DNA of 64,000 nucleotides from Streptomyces sp. H39-S7 (GTDB taxonomy: Bacteria > Actinomycetota > Actinomycetes > Streptomycetales > Streptomycetaceae): assembly GCF_027158205.1 (NCBI RefSeq), contig NZ_JAPVLU010000011.1:62001-126000 (forward strand), in the 5' to 3' direction. Shown here in pieces: positions 6,451 through 14,712 of the stretch. How positions within the stretch are numbered: the first letter of the stretch is position 1; each line of letters begins with the position of its first letter. Both the position numbers and the translations under genes were made by a program. Under the pieces are notes generated by a model that had not been told where the DNA came from, searched no databases, and saw only the letters and a list, made by a program, of their open reading frames with translations.

Positions 6451-8858
6451 ACCGATGGAGAAAGGAACCTGAGGCAGCACCAGTTGCGCACAGCTCGCGC
6501 TCTGAGCGCGCTCCCCAGCCATCGGGCGGTGCCGCGATGGCCTCGGGGATACGGTCCGTTGCGGCCTCCGGGGATATCGGCGCCGTCACCACAGGCGACC
6601 ACAGCCCCATAACGGTCACGATGCACAAACCGGCACCGCTGCCTACCGCGCTTGCTTCCCTCCCTCCTGCGCCCGCGGTGCTGAGCGGCCGACATGCGGA
6701 AGTTACCCAGGTCCTGTCGGCCTTGCGGCCCATCGCATCGCGCAGGCCGGGTGCGGATCCCTCGGGAGGTGTCCCGGCAACCGCCACTTCTGGCCAGGAT
6801 GCCTCTCCCCCCGTGTTGGTGGCGTCGATCGGGGGTCTCGCCGGCGTGGGCAAGACGGCACTCGCCGTCACGGCCGGGCATGCCGCCATCAAAGCCGGCT
6901 ACTTCGACGGCAGTCTCTTCATCGACCTGCACGGGTACGACGAGAGGCCCGTCCAGGCCGGTCAGGCCTTGGAGGCGTTTCTCCGGGCTCTCGGTGTCGC
7001 CCACGACGTCATCCCCGCAGCAGTGGAGGAGCGTGCGGCGCTGTACCGTTCCGAGCTGGCTACTTTGGCCGGGCAAGGACGAGGCCTGCTGATTGTGGCC
7101 GACAACGCCTCGAGCGCTGACCAGGTTCGTCTCCTGCTCCCAGGTGACGGCGCACACCGGCTCCTCATCACGTCCCGGCACACCTTGGCGACGCTGAACG
7201 CGCGCCTCCTGGATCTTGGTGTACTCGACCCTCAAGCGGCGGTGGAACTTCTTCGTCACGCGCTGCTGATGGCCGACCCCACCGACCGCCGCGCCACCCA
7301 AGCGGGCGCTGGCCACGAAGAACTGGCGAGCCTGTGCGGATACTTGCCGCTGGCGCTGCACATCAGCGCCGCCCTGTTGATCCTGGAGGCTTGCCAAACA
7401 GTCACGGAACTCGCCCAGGAGCTCGTGACGGCCCAGTCAAGGCTCAGCTTCCTGGACGATGGCGATCGCGCTGTATGCGCCTCCTTCGACCTTTCCTACC
7501 GGCGGCTGCCCCCAGATCATGCCGAGCTCTTGCGTCTCCTGGCGCTCAATCCCGGCCCGGACATCGGGCTCGGCGCGGCGGCTGTCCTCGCCGACCGCCC
7601 CTTGCCGGCGGTACGCGTCGTACTGCGAAGCCTCGTCCAGGCACACCTGCTCGACTGCGTGAACCAGCGCTGGTCGATGCACGACCTCGTGCGGGACTAC
7701 GCCACCGAACTCGCCCACGGTGTCTCGAACCCGCTGCAGCACCCCGTCACCGAAGGAGCTTGCCAGGAGGTTGCAACGGAACAGGGCCGCTCACACCGCC
7801 GGCTACTGGAGCACTACGCGACAACCGCCGCCTCGGCGTGTGCGCGGCTCGGTGTGCAGGCCGCAGCGCCCACGCCAGGCGATTTCGCCGGCCAAGAGGA
7901 GGCACTGGCCTGGCTTGACGACGAGCGGCCCAACCTGACGGGGTCCGTGACCGCCGCGGCGGACGCCGGACACCACGGCATCGCTGTCCATCTTTCGGTG
8001 ATCCTCTACGACTACCTCACCTGGCGCGGGTACTACGACGACCTGATCTCCGTCACGACGACCGCGTGCCGCAGCGCCCATCAGTCGGGAGCACTCGCCG
8101 CCGAAGCCGGGGCGTGGAACAACCTCGGCATCGCGCTGAGCGAGGTCTCACGGTACGAGGAAGCTTTTCGCGCCTACGATCGGGCGCTCGACCTGTTCAC
8201 GTCACTGGGCAATGACAACGAACGGGGCAAAGTATTCAACGGGATCGGCCTGGCCCTGCGGAACTCCGGGAAGCCTGCCGAAGCGCTGAAGGCCCACCGG
8301 GAAGCCGTCTCGATTCAGCGTGCCGCGGATGACCTCCGCGAACAAGCCGCTGCCTTGACCAATCTTTCCCTGGCCTATCAAGATCTTGAGGATCACGCAG
8401 AGGCATGCGCGGCGGCGGAAGAGGCCGCTTCCATCTTCCAGCAACTCGGCGACAGCGCCAACGAAGCAACCGCTTTGTGCACAGCGGCGTTCGCCCTGCA
8501 GGCATGGGGCAAGCCCGAGGAGGCGCGTGCCGCCTGCCGACGCGCCCTCACATCCGCTCGCCTTGGGGGGAATCCCCTCGTCGAGGCGTTAACCCTGATG
8601 ACCTGTTCCCAACTGGATGACCTCACCGCGCAACAGCAGATCGAATACCTGATGCAAGCAGAGGCGGCAAGCGAACAGGCCAATGCCACCGAACTCCGAG
8701 CCGAGGCACTGTCTGGCATCGGCAAGGCGCACACCGCGGAAGGCGCAACAGACCAGGCGGTCACCCACTTCCTGCGCGCGCAGAGGATCTTCGAAGAGCT
8801 CGGTCTAACCGAGCAAGCAGCAGAAGTTAGCGAAATGATCGCGGCGCTCCAGTCCTAG
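6447..8858 (+). CDS. STAND ATPase: N-terminal amyloid-like motif, NB-ARC, TPR repeats
   Basis: The 803-residue protein starts in an ATGA overlap with the preceding gene. Residues 35-50 carry RSVAASGDIGAVTTGD, matching the tail of that gene's product. The NB-ARC ATPase follows: Walker A GGLAGVGKTALAV near 128-140, Walker B LLIVADNAS near 214, sensor LLITSRH near 242, and a winged-helix part with MHDLVRDYA near 411. The C-terminal half consists of TPR repeats (for example AGAWNNLGIALSEVSRYEEA, AALTNLSLAYQDLEDHAEA). There is no N-terminal DNA-binding domain of the SARP/AfsR type, so it is not a classic regulator. The architecture fits an NLR-like sensor that oligomerises on ligand binding and passes the signal through the short motif. 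Confidence 0.85.
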   Translation: MNRWRKEPEAAPVAHSSRSERAPQPSGGAAMASGIRSVAASGDIGAVTTGDHSPITVTMHKPAPLPTALASLPPAPAVLSGRHAEVTQVLSALRPIASRRPGADPSGGVPATATSGQDASPPVLVASIGGLAGVGKTALAVTAGHAAIKAGYFDGSLFIDLHGYDERPVQAGQALEAFLRALGVAHDVIPAAVEERAALYRSELATLAGQGRGLLIVADNASSADQVRLLLPGDGAHRLLITSRHTLATLNARLLDLGVLDPQAAVELLRHALLMADPTDRRATQAGAGHEELASLCGYLPLALHISAALLILEACQTVTELAQELVTAQSRLSFLDDGDRAVCASFDLSYRRLPPDHAELLRLLALNPGPDIGLGAAAVLADRPLPAVRVVLRSLVQAHLLDCVNQRWSMHDLVRDYATELAHGVSNPLQHPVTEGACQEVATEQGRSHRRLLEHYATTAASACARLGVQAAAPTPGDFAGQEEALAWLDDERPNLTGSVTAAADAGHHGIAVHLSVILYDYLTWRGYYDDLISVTTTACRSAHQSGALAAEAGAWNNLGIALSEVSRYEEAFRAYDRALDLFTSLGNDNERGKVFNGIGLALRNSGKPAEALKAHREAVSIQRAADDLREQAAALTNLSLAYQDLEDHAEACAAAEEAASIFQQLGDSANEATALCTAAFALQAWGKPEEARAACRRALTSARLGGNPLVEALTLMTCSQLDDLTAQQQIEYLMQAEAASEQANATELRAEALSGIGKAHTAEGATDQAVTHFLRAQRIFEELGLTEQAAEVSEMIAALQS

Positions 8859-9433
8859 CCGTACTCCACACCAACCGAGAACGCCGGAGCCGGAGGGGCA
8901 GCAACCGCCCTGAATCGTCAGCCATGCTGAACGCTCCAGCAACGGCTCGACACACTCGGTGTACGGCTGGTCCTAGGATTGTTCGTCGAGCGCCAGCCCC
9001 GTACCAGCGACCGCCTCAGGGTATGGCGCGAGTTCAGCCAGACCGCCGGACATGAACCCGGTCAGACCCTCACCCCGTCCCCCGCATCACTCGAGTCCAC
9101 CGCAGCACCGAGGATGAGTGACCTCCCTCGCGCGGAAGCCTCCAGGAGGAGACTGACTCCCGTCCTGCATGCAGGCCACAAGAATACAATCGACAGGCTC
9201 AGCACACGACAGGTCGACCGCGCCCGAACGTCCCCGCAACAGCAAACATCCCGTGGATGCAGGTGCCCGCCGTAGGGCCTGATCAATTCCCCGACAAGCG
9301 AGGCGCCTACCGGCGCGCTTTCGGCGATGCCCTCACTCGACCCCGAGGGCATCAAGCTGTCTGACTTTAGGCGTCTTCAGCGCGATGATCCGGGGAGTTG
9401 CACCGCTGTCCGGGCTTTGTGCCGCGCACCGGT
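8859..9433. other. Gene-free stretch
   Basis: 575 bp between convergent transcription units. Short open frames exist but none has a ribosome site, family likeness or sensible composition. Confidence 0.5.
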
Positions 9434-11311
9434 TCACAGACCGCGACGCTGTAACTGATCACTACCGATTCTGGTGGCGGATACTGCTGCAGGGAAGAAT
9501 CCTGACCTTGCGGACCCGGCCCCGTCGAAGCAGTAGATGCGGGCTTGGTCGATCACGTCGGCGGGCGGGTCGTCATTTTCGAGGATGATGGCCTGGCCCG
9601 GGAAGTTGAGCATCTCTCGGTAGAACTGGTCCACTACGGTCGATGTGAGGTCGACGTCCACGCCGACGGGATCGCTGATCGGATCGCGATAGGTGACGAC
9701 CGGAGAGTCCAGGACGACGAATCCAGGGTGCGGTCGGGAGTAGTCCCGGCAGTAGCGGGCCAGTGCGGTAGTGAACGCCGAGTGCAGCACGGAGCGGACT
9801 CCCTTGCCACGGTTCGCGCGATGCCGGCCACCTGCATGGACGTCCATGGCGTACTGGTCGTATTCCGGGAAATCCACGGACGGGACCTTCCACGATTCCA
9901 AGGTGTGACGGAGCGTGTCGTCAAAGTTCGACAGGATGCGGGTGGGGATGTATCCGGCCGGTCGAGCCGCAGGCCCTGCTTCTTGTCCGTCCAGCCGGGA
10001 GCGTCGCTCCTCGAGTTCGTCGATCCGTGTGTGGAGTTCCAGATTCCGCTCGATGACCGAGCGGGCCTGGAGGCTTTCCTCCATACGCTCGCGCAAGGGG
10101 GCTAGTGACTGTTCGGTCGCCTCGATCTCCCGGTCCATCCGGGCGCTCTCGTCGAGCAGGGAGTTGCGGCGGGCGCTGAGGTGATCGAACTGCTCGCGCA
10201 GGTCCTGGATCGTGGGCAGGAGATCGGCGAGCAGGGCGTGGGTCTTGGTTGCCTCGCTTTGCACTGCGAGGTGCAGTTGTGTGGTCTCCAGCTCACCATG
10301 GTGCGGGTTCTGGTGCTGTGGCTCGGCGCCGCAAAATACGCAGGTGCCTACCTGGAAGAAGCCCAGGAGACTGCCGGCCTCGGTGACCATGTCCAGCCGG
10401 TCAAGGTCCGATCGGTACTGTTCCTCCAGGAGGAGGAACCTGGATACCAGGTCGCCGACTTCGTTGAGGCGTGATTCCAGGGTCGCCAGTTCCTCGGCGG
10501 TCCGCATGCGCGCTGTGACGGCCCGCAGGTGGCGGTCGGTGATGGCGCGCAGGGTGCTGGTGTGTTCGTCGATGGAGGCTTGCAGGAGTGCTTGCCGGGC
10601 GCGCAGTTGGGTGATGTTTTCCTGCGTGGTCAGCTTGATCTGCAGGTCGACGATGATTTGGTCCAGGAGGGTGATTTTGCCCTTGTTGACGCGGCGCTGT
10701 CCGGGGTTCAGTCCGGTCTCGACGTCAGGGTCGCCGTCTCCGGTCAGCAGCAGCCGCATGATCGAGGCTGCCGCGGTCTTGCCGCTGGCGGCCGCCGAGT
10801 GGAGCACCGGGGACAGGGAGTCGACCATCCGTGTCTCTGGGATGACCGACAGGTGGATCAAGTCGGCCAGGGCCAGGCTGCGGGTGGCGCCGGCGTCGTT
10901 CTTGCGGAATTTGTGGTCGGTCAGGTCTAACTGGCCGAGCAGGAACTGCGAGAGGCTGTTCTTGCTGCGTGCGGTGTGTAGGGCCGTCACGGTGGCATCG
11001 GCGGGCCGGGTCACCAGTTCTCTGAGGTCCTCGTGGTGCAGGTAGATGGTGTTGGTGTCCGGGACGCGCAGCAGCGTCAGCGGGCTGCCGTCGGGAAGCA
11101 GCAGCCCTAGAAGGATCTGGCTGTAGCCGTCCGCCTCGGCGACCAGGTCGAGGCGGGCGCCGCCGAGCATGTAGCCGATGGAGTCCGCGATGAACGACTT
11201 TCCTGTGTCCGACGCTCCGTAGATGATCGTCAGTGCCGCGTCGAACTGCACGCTCGCTACCGGCTTACCGGATCCGGCGTAGGTCAGGTGGGTCAGGCGG
11301 AGTTCACGCAC
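9434..11311 (-). CDS. ABC-3C system ATPase (SMC/RecN-like, DUF3732 type)
   Basis: A 625-residue SMC-like ATPase. Walker A GASDTGKS is at 32-39, directly after the short N-terminal strand typical of RecN/SMC heads. A long charged coiled coil runs from about 220 to 470 and includes CVFCGAE with Cys 324 and 327, which could form half of a zinc hook. Walker B (GFVVLDSPVV) is near 530, with a final AIILENDDPP segment. The GTG start at 11311 overlaps the stop of the preceding gene (GTGCGTGA), giving translational coupling. Together with the next two genes this is the full triad of ABC-three-component conflict systems, in which the ATPase senses or loads on DNA and licenses the nuclease-type effector. 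Confidence 0.85.
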   Translation of the reverse strand: MRELRLTHLTYAGSGKPVASVQFDAALTIIYGASDTGKSFIADSIGYMLGGARLDLVAEADGYSQILLGLLLPDGSPLTLLRVPDTNTIYLHHEDLRELVTRPADATVTALHTARSKNSLSQFLLGQLDLTDHKFRKNDAGATRSLALADLIHLSVIPETRMVDSLSPVLHSAAASGKTAAASIMRLLLTGDGDPDVETGLNPGQRRVNKGKITLLDQIIVDLQIKLTTQENITQLRARQALLQASIDEHTSTLRAITDRHLRAVTARMRTAEELATLESRLNEVGDLVSRFLLLEEQYRSDLDRLDMVTEAGSLLGFFQVGTCVFCGAEPQHQNPHHGELETTQLHLAVQSEATKTHALLADLLPTIQDLREQFDHLSARRNSLLDESARMDREIEATEQSLAPLRERMEESLQARSVIERNLELHTRIDELEERRSRLDGQEAGPAARPAGYIPTRILSNFDDTLRHTLESWKVPSVDFPEYDQYAMDVHAGGRHRANRGKGVRSVLHSAFTTALARYCRDYSRPHPGFVVLDSPVVTYRDPISDPVGVDVDLTSTVVDQFYREMLNFPGQAIILENDDPPADVIDQARIYCFDGAGSARSGFFPAAVSATRIGSDQLQRRGL

Positions 11312-11765
11312 GGCTGTTCTCCGTCCACGCGCCGTCGGCGGACGCGCGGTTAAGGATCTCCCGGGTGGCGACCCGGGCGTCCGCAGTGGGGAGGTAGTGC
11401 TGCACCGCCCATTCGGCCCGTTCTCGCAGCGACTCGACATAGGGTGCTTCAAGGACGTCGACGAACACCGGACCCCGGTCGGTAGCCGTGTACATCAAGC
11501 CGTCACTCCGGTCCTCGACACCCGCTAACCCGGCCCTGATCAGGACCAGCAAGGCCTGTTCCAAAACGCTCCGCTTCACCCCGAGTTCTCCTGCCCGCGC
11601 GGGAAGGTCGGGATGCAGGCTGGGCGGCCCGTCGAACTCAGCGCTGTGCAACACGACATGATCCAGCAGCACCAGTTGGGAGAGGTCCAACGGCTCGGGA
11701 TGGGTCTCGGCCAGGAGGACCAGAGCACGCACGCCGATCTCCAACGGGCTGTTGAGTGGGTTCAC
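11304..11765 (-). CDS. ABC-3C system middle component 2 (MC2)
   Basis: A 153-residue protein with the highly recognisable MC2 signature: NPLNSPLEIGVRALVLLAE at the N-terminus, LDLSQLVLLDHVVLHSAEF, SLHPDLPARAGELGVKRSV near 60, and a C-terminal PYVESLRERAEWAV. The GTG start at 11765 overlaps the effector stop (GTGA) and is preceded by AAGGAGGAG. The middle component is thought to adapt the ATPase to the effector. It has winged-helix-like character but no enzymatic residues. It is overlapped on both sides, so the three genes form one tightly coupled operon. Confidence 0.88.
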   Translation of the reverse strand: MNPLNSPLEIGVRALVLLAETHPEPLDLSQLVLLDHVVLHSAEFDGPPSLHPDLPARAGELGVKRSVLEQALLVLIRAGLAGVEDRSDGLMYTATDRGPVFVDVLEAPYVESLRERAEWAVQHYLPTADARVATREILNRASADGAWTENSRA

Positions 11766-12859
11766 TGCTCCTCCTTCTGGCACCAGGTCAGACGGTTGTC
11801 GTTCGCTAAGTGATGGCATACCCCTTTGCGGGCCTTCGGCTGCACGTACGGCGTGAGAACCGTGGGGGTCAGGTGAACGGCGCTGGCAGCGGTGGTCACC
11901 GCTCCGTGGCGCTCCCATCCATTGGGGTAGGCGCAGACCGCCACTTCGACGACGATGTCGTAGACGTCCTGTTTGACCTGCTCGAAGTAGGCGGGGGTGG
12001 TGGCGTCGCGGGCGAACAGGCGCAGGGCCTCAGCGGTGTAGAACGCCTCGCGCTGCCGTTTCAGATGCTCGTCAGCATCCGCGACGTCTGGTACCTGCTG
12101 CAGGGTGCTGATCTGGTCGGGAAACTTCTCGCGGTAGACGTCGAGCAGGCACTGGACGTAGCGGTGTTCGTTCTCGCCGTGCTCGTCGGGCGGGAGGATG
12201 ACCTGCGGCCCGTGGGCGAGCTGGGCGTGCGGGAAGCGTTCGGCCCAGTGCGCGGTGGTGCTGTGGAGCTCGAGCATCTCATCGAGGTCGACGCATTCGA
12301 ACATGGAGAAGTCTGCGGCTGCGGCGAGGGTTTTGACCGCTGCCAATTCATGGGGCAGGAGGTCAGACATCACCTTCTCCTTGGCCGTGGCCAGGTCCTG
12401 CAGGAACCTCTCCTTGCTGTCGGTGGGCTTGGCCAGCAGACGTGGCAGGCTGCGCGCGATTTTCGGGGCTACGAAGACGTAGCGCGTGGGGACGGTGAAG
12501 TGCCCGGCCGCGGCGGCCACGAACATCTTGCGCATCTCCTGGGCAGCGGTTGACCAGGTGAGGGCTGCGCTGTAGCGCTTGCACTGGTAGTTGTGCCACT
12601 GCCCCTCCAATCGGTGCGCTGACAGGTAGCCGGCCACGTCGATGCCATGATCCCCTGAGCCGCCGTGCCGTTCGACCAGGGTGTATCTCGTGTCGAGGGC
12701 CGGCACCCACTCCTTGACGAACACCTCGAACTCGTCGGGGTCGTAGAACGGGACCAGTTGCTTGGGCGAGGGCACCGGTGCCATGCGCAGCGTATGGGGT
12801 AGCACTGTCAGCGGCGGCGGATCTCCCTCCGCCGGTGCTGTCTCCTGCGGGTCCTGCAC
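11762..12859 (-). CDS. ABC-3C system effector with restriction-endonuclease-like N-terminal domain
   Basis: From the GTG at 12859 the protein is 365 residues; an ATG at 12784 is the alternative start. The N-terminal part has FYDPDEFEVFVKEWV followed by HGGSGDHGIDVAGYL and QWHNYQCKRYS, the D...QxK layout of the restriction-endonuclease fold acting on DNA. The C-terminal half (FYTAEALRLFARDATTPAYF onward, to the GWERHGAV region) resembles the ABC-3C C-terminal domain that docks on the other components. It is the first gene of the operon and its stop overlaps MC2. It is inferred to be the toxic nuclease of an anti-invader system. Confidence 0.8.
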   Translation of the reverse strand: MQDPQETAPAEGDPPPLTVLPHTLRMAPVPSPKQLVPFYDPDEFEVFVKEWVPALDTRYTLVERHGGSGDHGIDVAGYLSAHRLEGQWHNYQCKRYSAALTWSTAAQEMRKMFVAAAAGHFTVPTRYVFVAPKIARSLPRLLAKPTDSKERFLQDLATAKEKVMSDLLPHELAAVKTLAAAADFSMFECVDLDEMLELHSTTAHWAERFPHAQLAHGPQVILPPDEHGENEHRYVQCLLDVYREKFPDQISTLQQVPDVADADEHLKRQREAFYTAEALRLFARDATTPAYFEQVKQDVYDIVVEVAVCAYPNGWERHGAVTTAASAVHLTPTVLTPYVQPKARKGVCHHLANDNRLTWCQKEEQ

Positions 12860-13194
12860 CCCGCGCCCCCTTCGTCTGCTGAACACTCGGCAGGCGCCGA
12901 AGACTCTGGCCAAGTGATACCACCCTGCGGGTGTACACGAATAGAGAACAGAGACAGTCAAGGGCTCGTGAGAGCGCAGGCGGGCGATCGGAGGGCGGGC
13001 TCCGATGGGGCGTCCACGGGGCCAGCATCAGAGATCGTGTACCGGTCGCACCGGGTCCGTCGGCTGCCTGCCGGTACCCCGAATCCGGCAGGAGCAGAGA
13101 CGGCTGCAGGCGGCAGCCGCCCGCAGCCTTCCCCACCAGAAGAGGCCGCCCTCACTTTTCCTCACATTCTCTCGATACGAGGTATGCTGCCTGC
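12860..13194. other. Divergent intergenic region between ABC-3C operon and RAMA regulator
   Basis: No gene is supported here. It should hold the promoter of the ABC-3C operon (a TTGACT hexamer lies near 12957-12962 on the minus strand) and the plus-strand promoter described separately. A regulatory link between the regulator gene and the operon is possible but not shown. Confidence 0.4.
13151..13188 (+). promoter_or_regulatory. Leaderless promoter with CTCACTTTTCCTCAC operator-like motif
   Basis: TATGCT at 13183-13188 ends six bases before the ATG at 13195, indicating a leaderless transcript. The -35 region overlaps CTCACTTTTCCTCACATT, which contains two CTCAC units. A near copy occurs before the gene at 13724. 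Confidence 0.55.
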
Positions 13195-13590
13195 ATGACC
13201 AAGAGCATCACGCTAGACGACGTCACCAATACTCAGATCGCCCTGCTCGCCCGTGCCTGGGACGTCTCACCCGGCGAGGCGGTGCGCCGACTGGTTGAAC
13301 ATTTCCAGCACGCCTCCCCCACCGCCACCACCCGCCCGGCCCCCGCAGGTAGTTGGGTGGCTGTGCATGCCATTTACGACGGAGTGCGCGTTCCCGGCCT
13401 GTATGATCCCGCGTCCCGGGCCCTCACCGTCACCGATAGTCCGGCGGCCGGCGCGTACCGCACGCCCAGCGGGGCCGCCAGCGCAGTCTTGCAGGCGCTC
13501 AAGCCGCAGGTGAAGCCCAACCGCAATGGCTGGGAGTTCTGGACGGTCGACGACAGCGGCGAACTCCTCCAAACGCTCCGCCACCAATGA
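13195..13590 (+). CDS. Small DNA-binding protein: RHH-like N-terminus plus RAMA domain
   Basis: The 131-residue protein begins MTKSITLDDVTNTQIALLAR, followed by WDVSPGEAVRRLVEHF, which looks like a ribbon-helix-helix fold (about 1-38). After a short linker, residues 65-128 match the RAMA domain (restriction enzyme and adenine methylase associated): GAYRTPSGAASAV and NGWEFWTVDDSGELLQTLR. RAMA domains are predicted to read modified DNA in restriction and conflict systems. The ATG is set by the leaderless -10 box. It sits divergently from the ABC-3C operon, so it could regulate it or act as a modification-sensing partner; both ideas are inference. Confidence 0.75.
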   Translation: MTKSITLDDVTNTQIALLARAWDVSPGEAVRRLVEHFQHASPTATTRPAPAGSWVAVHAIYDGVRVPGLYDPASRALTVTDSPAAGAYRTPSGAASAVLQALKPQVKPNRNGWEFWTVDDSGELLQTLRHQ

Positions 13591-13631
13591 GCGATCGGCG
13601 CCTCCTGCCCATCGCCAGAATTTCATCCTTT

Positions 13632-13659
13632 CTCACTTTCCTCACTTTTGCTACCCTGG
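13632..13659 (+). promoter_or_regulatory. Second CTCACTTTCCTCAC motif with -10-like TACCCT
   Basis: CTCACTTTCCTCACTTTT is followed by TACCCT, a plausible -10 box, about 70 bp before the TTG start at 13724. The motif matches the one at the preceding promoter with one base deleted. Confidence 0.45.
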
Positions 13660-13723
13660 GCAGCTCATCTCATCTGAGTGACGGCCGCGCCCGTCACTGC
13701 GCGTACGGACCAAGGAGCTGTCG

Positions 13724-13909
13724 TTGCACGACGACCACGACCCGCTGCTGAGCCAACGCTCAGCCCTCATCATGCTGCTGGGCGTGCTGGTGGGTATCGG
13801 GGCCGGGATCTTGGCCGTACTCGGAGATGCCGACCCGGCCAGCGCCGTGCTGACCGGCGCAGGCGCCTGCGGTGCGGGCATCCTGTTCTTCCACGCCACC
13901 ATCGCCTAG
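13724..13909 (+). CDS. Small two-helix membrane protein
   Basis: A 61-residue protein starts at TTG with an excellent AAGGAG six bases upstream. Two hydrophobic segments (about 14-34 and 42-60, ending GILFFHATIA) are joined by a short acidic turn (GDADPAS). It is a typical small Streptomyces membrane protein of unknown role. Sharing an upstream motif with the RAMA gene suggests common regulation. Confidence 0.6.
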   Translation: MHDDHDPLLSQRSALIMLLGVLVGIGAGILAVLGDADPASAVLTGAGACGAGILFFHATIA

Positions 13910-14067
13910 AGCCTGCCCAGCCCTGCGGCCGGGGACGTCCGGAGCCAGCATCTGCAAGCTGAGCCAGCGGCCTGGACCGTGATCTTGGTGAGAACAAGCC
14001 TGCCTTGATGACACCTATCGCGCTCGGCTCGCATCCGCAGGTGCCCACAGCTCTGCAGGCGGGGGGT

Positions 14068-14643
14068 TCAGTAGTAGAACTCGAGATAGTCAATCTGCTG
14101 CAGTGTGACCTCTTCAAGGGCAGCGGGCCGTCCCGAGCGGTGGAAGTAGCAGCTGGCCAGGGCTTCGCCCAGGGTTTTGTTGAGTTCCGATTCCGGCGCT
14201 GCCCGGTGGCGGGCAGCGAAGAGGTGTTCGGGATGGGGTTCGCGCAGGCTGAGGGTGAGAAAGCGTAGGCGGGGGTCGTCGGTGGAGCCGGCTGCGGAGG
14301 TGAATCCGAACCAGGCGCGGAAGGAGACGGTCATCAATCCGCCCTGGTCCAGGATGGTGCGATGAGCGCTGTGGCGGACGCGGGGTTGCCAACAGCGGAT
14401 AGTCTCCCGCTCCAGTGCCCGATGCAGGGGGTCATCCGTCTGTGGGCGGTGGCTGGCCAGGACCTCCTGCAGAACAGTGGCGCTCACGCTGAGCCGGGCG
14501 GCGAGGGCCTCGGCGGTGGCGTGGTGTTTCAGGAGAAAGCGGAGCTGGGATCGGGCGGATCGGGGCGCTGGGCGTGTCCAGTGGCGGGAGTCCGCGCGAT
14601 CGAGGGCTTCTTCGACGGTATCGGCGTAGAGGGTGATGGGCAT
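14068..14643 (-). CDS. tpg: Telomere terminal protein Tpg homologue
   Basis: The 191-residue protein has the Tpg layout. TRPAPRSARSQLRFLLK at about 23-39 is followed by an HTH-like region (AEALAARLSVSATVLQEVLA). Then come REIRCWQPRVR-type basic residues (ETIRCWQPRVRHSAHRTI), FRAWFGFTSAAGSTDDPRLR near 130-149, and a C-terminal IDYLEFYY. Tpg is covalently attached to the 5' ends of linear Streptomyces replicons and primes end patching at telomeres. The length is close to the usual 184-190 residues. The helix-turn-helix is somewhat divergent. The partner tap lies upstream on the same strand, separated by an oppositely oriented tniQ gene. Confidence 0.9.
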   Translation of the reverse strand: MPITLYADTVEEALDRADSRHWTRPAPRSARSQLRFLLKHHATAEALAARLSVSATVLQEVLASHRPQTDDPLHRALERETIRCWQPRVRHSAHRTILDQGGLMTVSFRAWFGFTSAAGSTDDPRLRFLTLSLREPHPEHLFAARHRAAPESELNKTLGEALASCYFHRSGRPAALEEVTLQQIDYLEFYY

Positions 14644-14712
14644 GGGGCTGCTTTCGGTGGACGAGGTGGGGGTTGCTGAAGCCCCGGTGAAGCGGCGTGG
14701 AGGGGTCGGGGC

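Noticed and set aside
8979-9275. 98-codon plus-strand frame
   Set aside because: No ribosome site or family; Arg/Pro/Ser/Thr-rich and lacks any context.
9434-12859. Lamassu system
   Set aside because: The SMC-like ATPase invites that name, but the MC2 signature and effector C-terminal domain fit ABC-3C better; the two are related.
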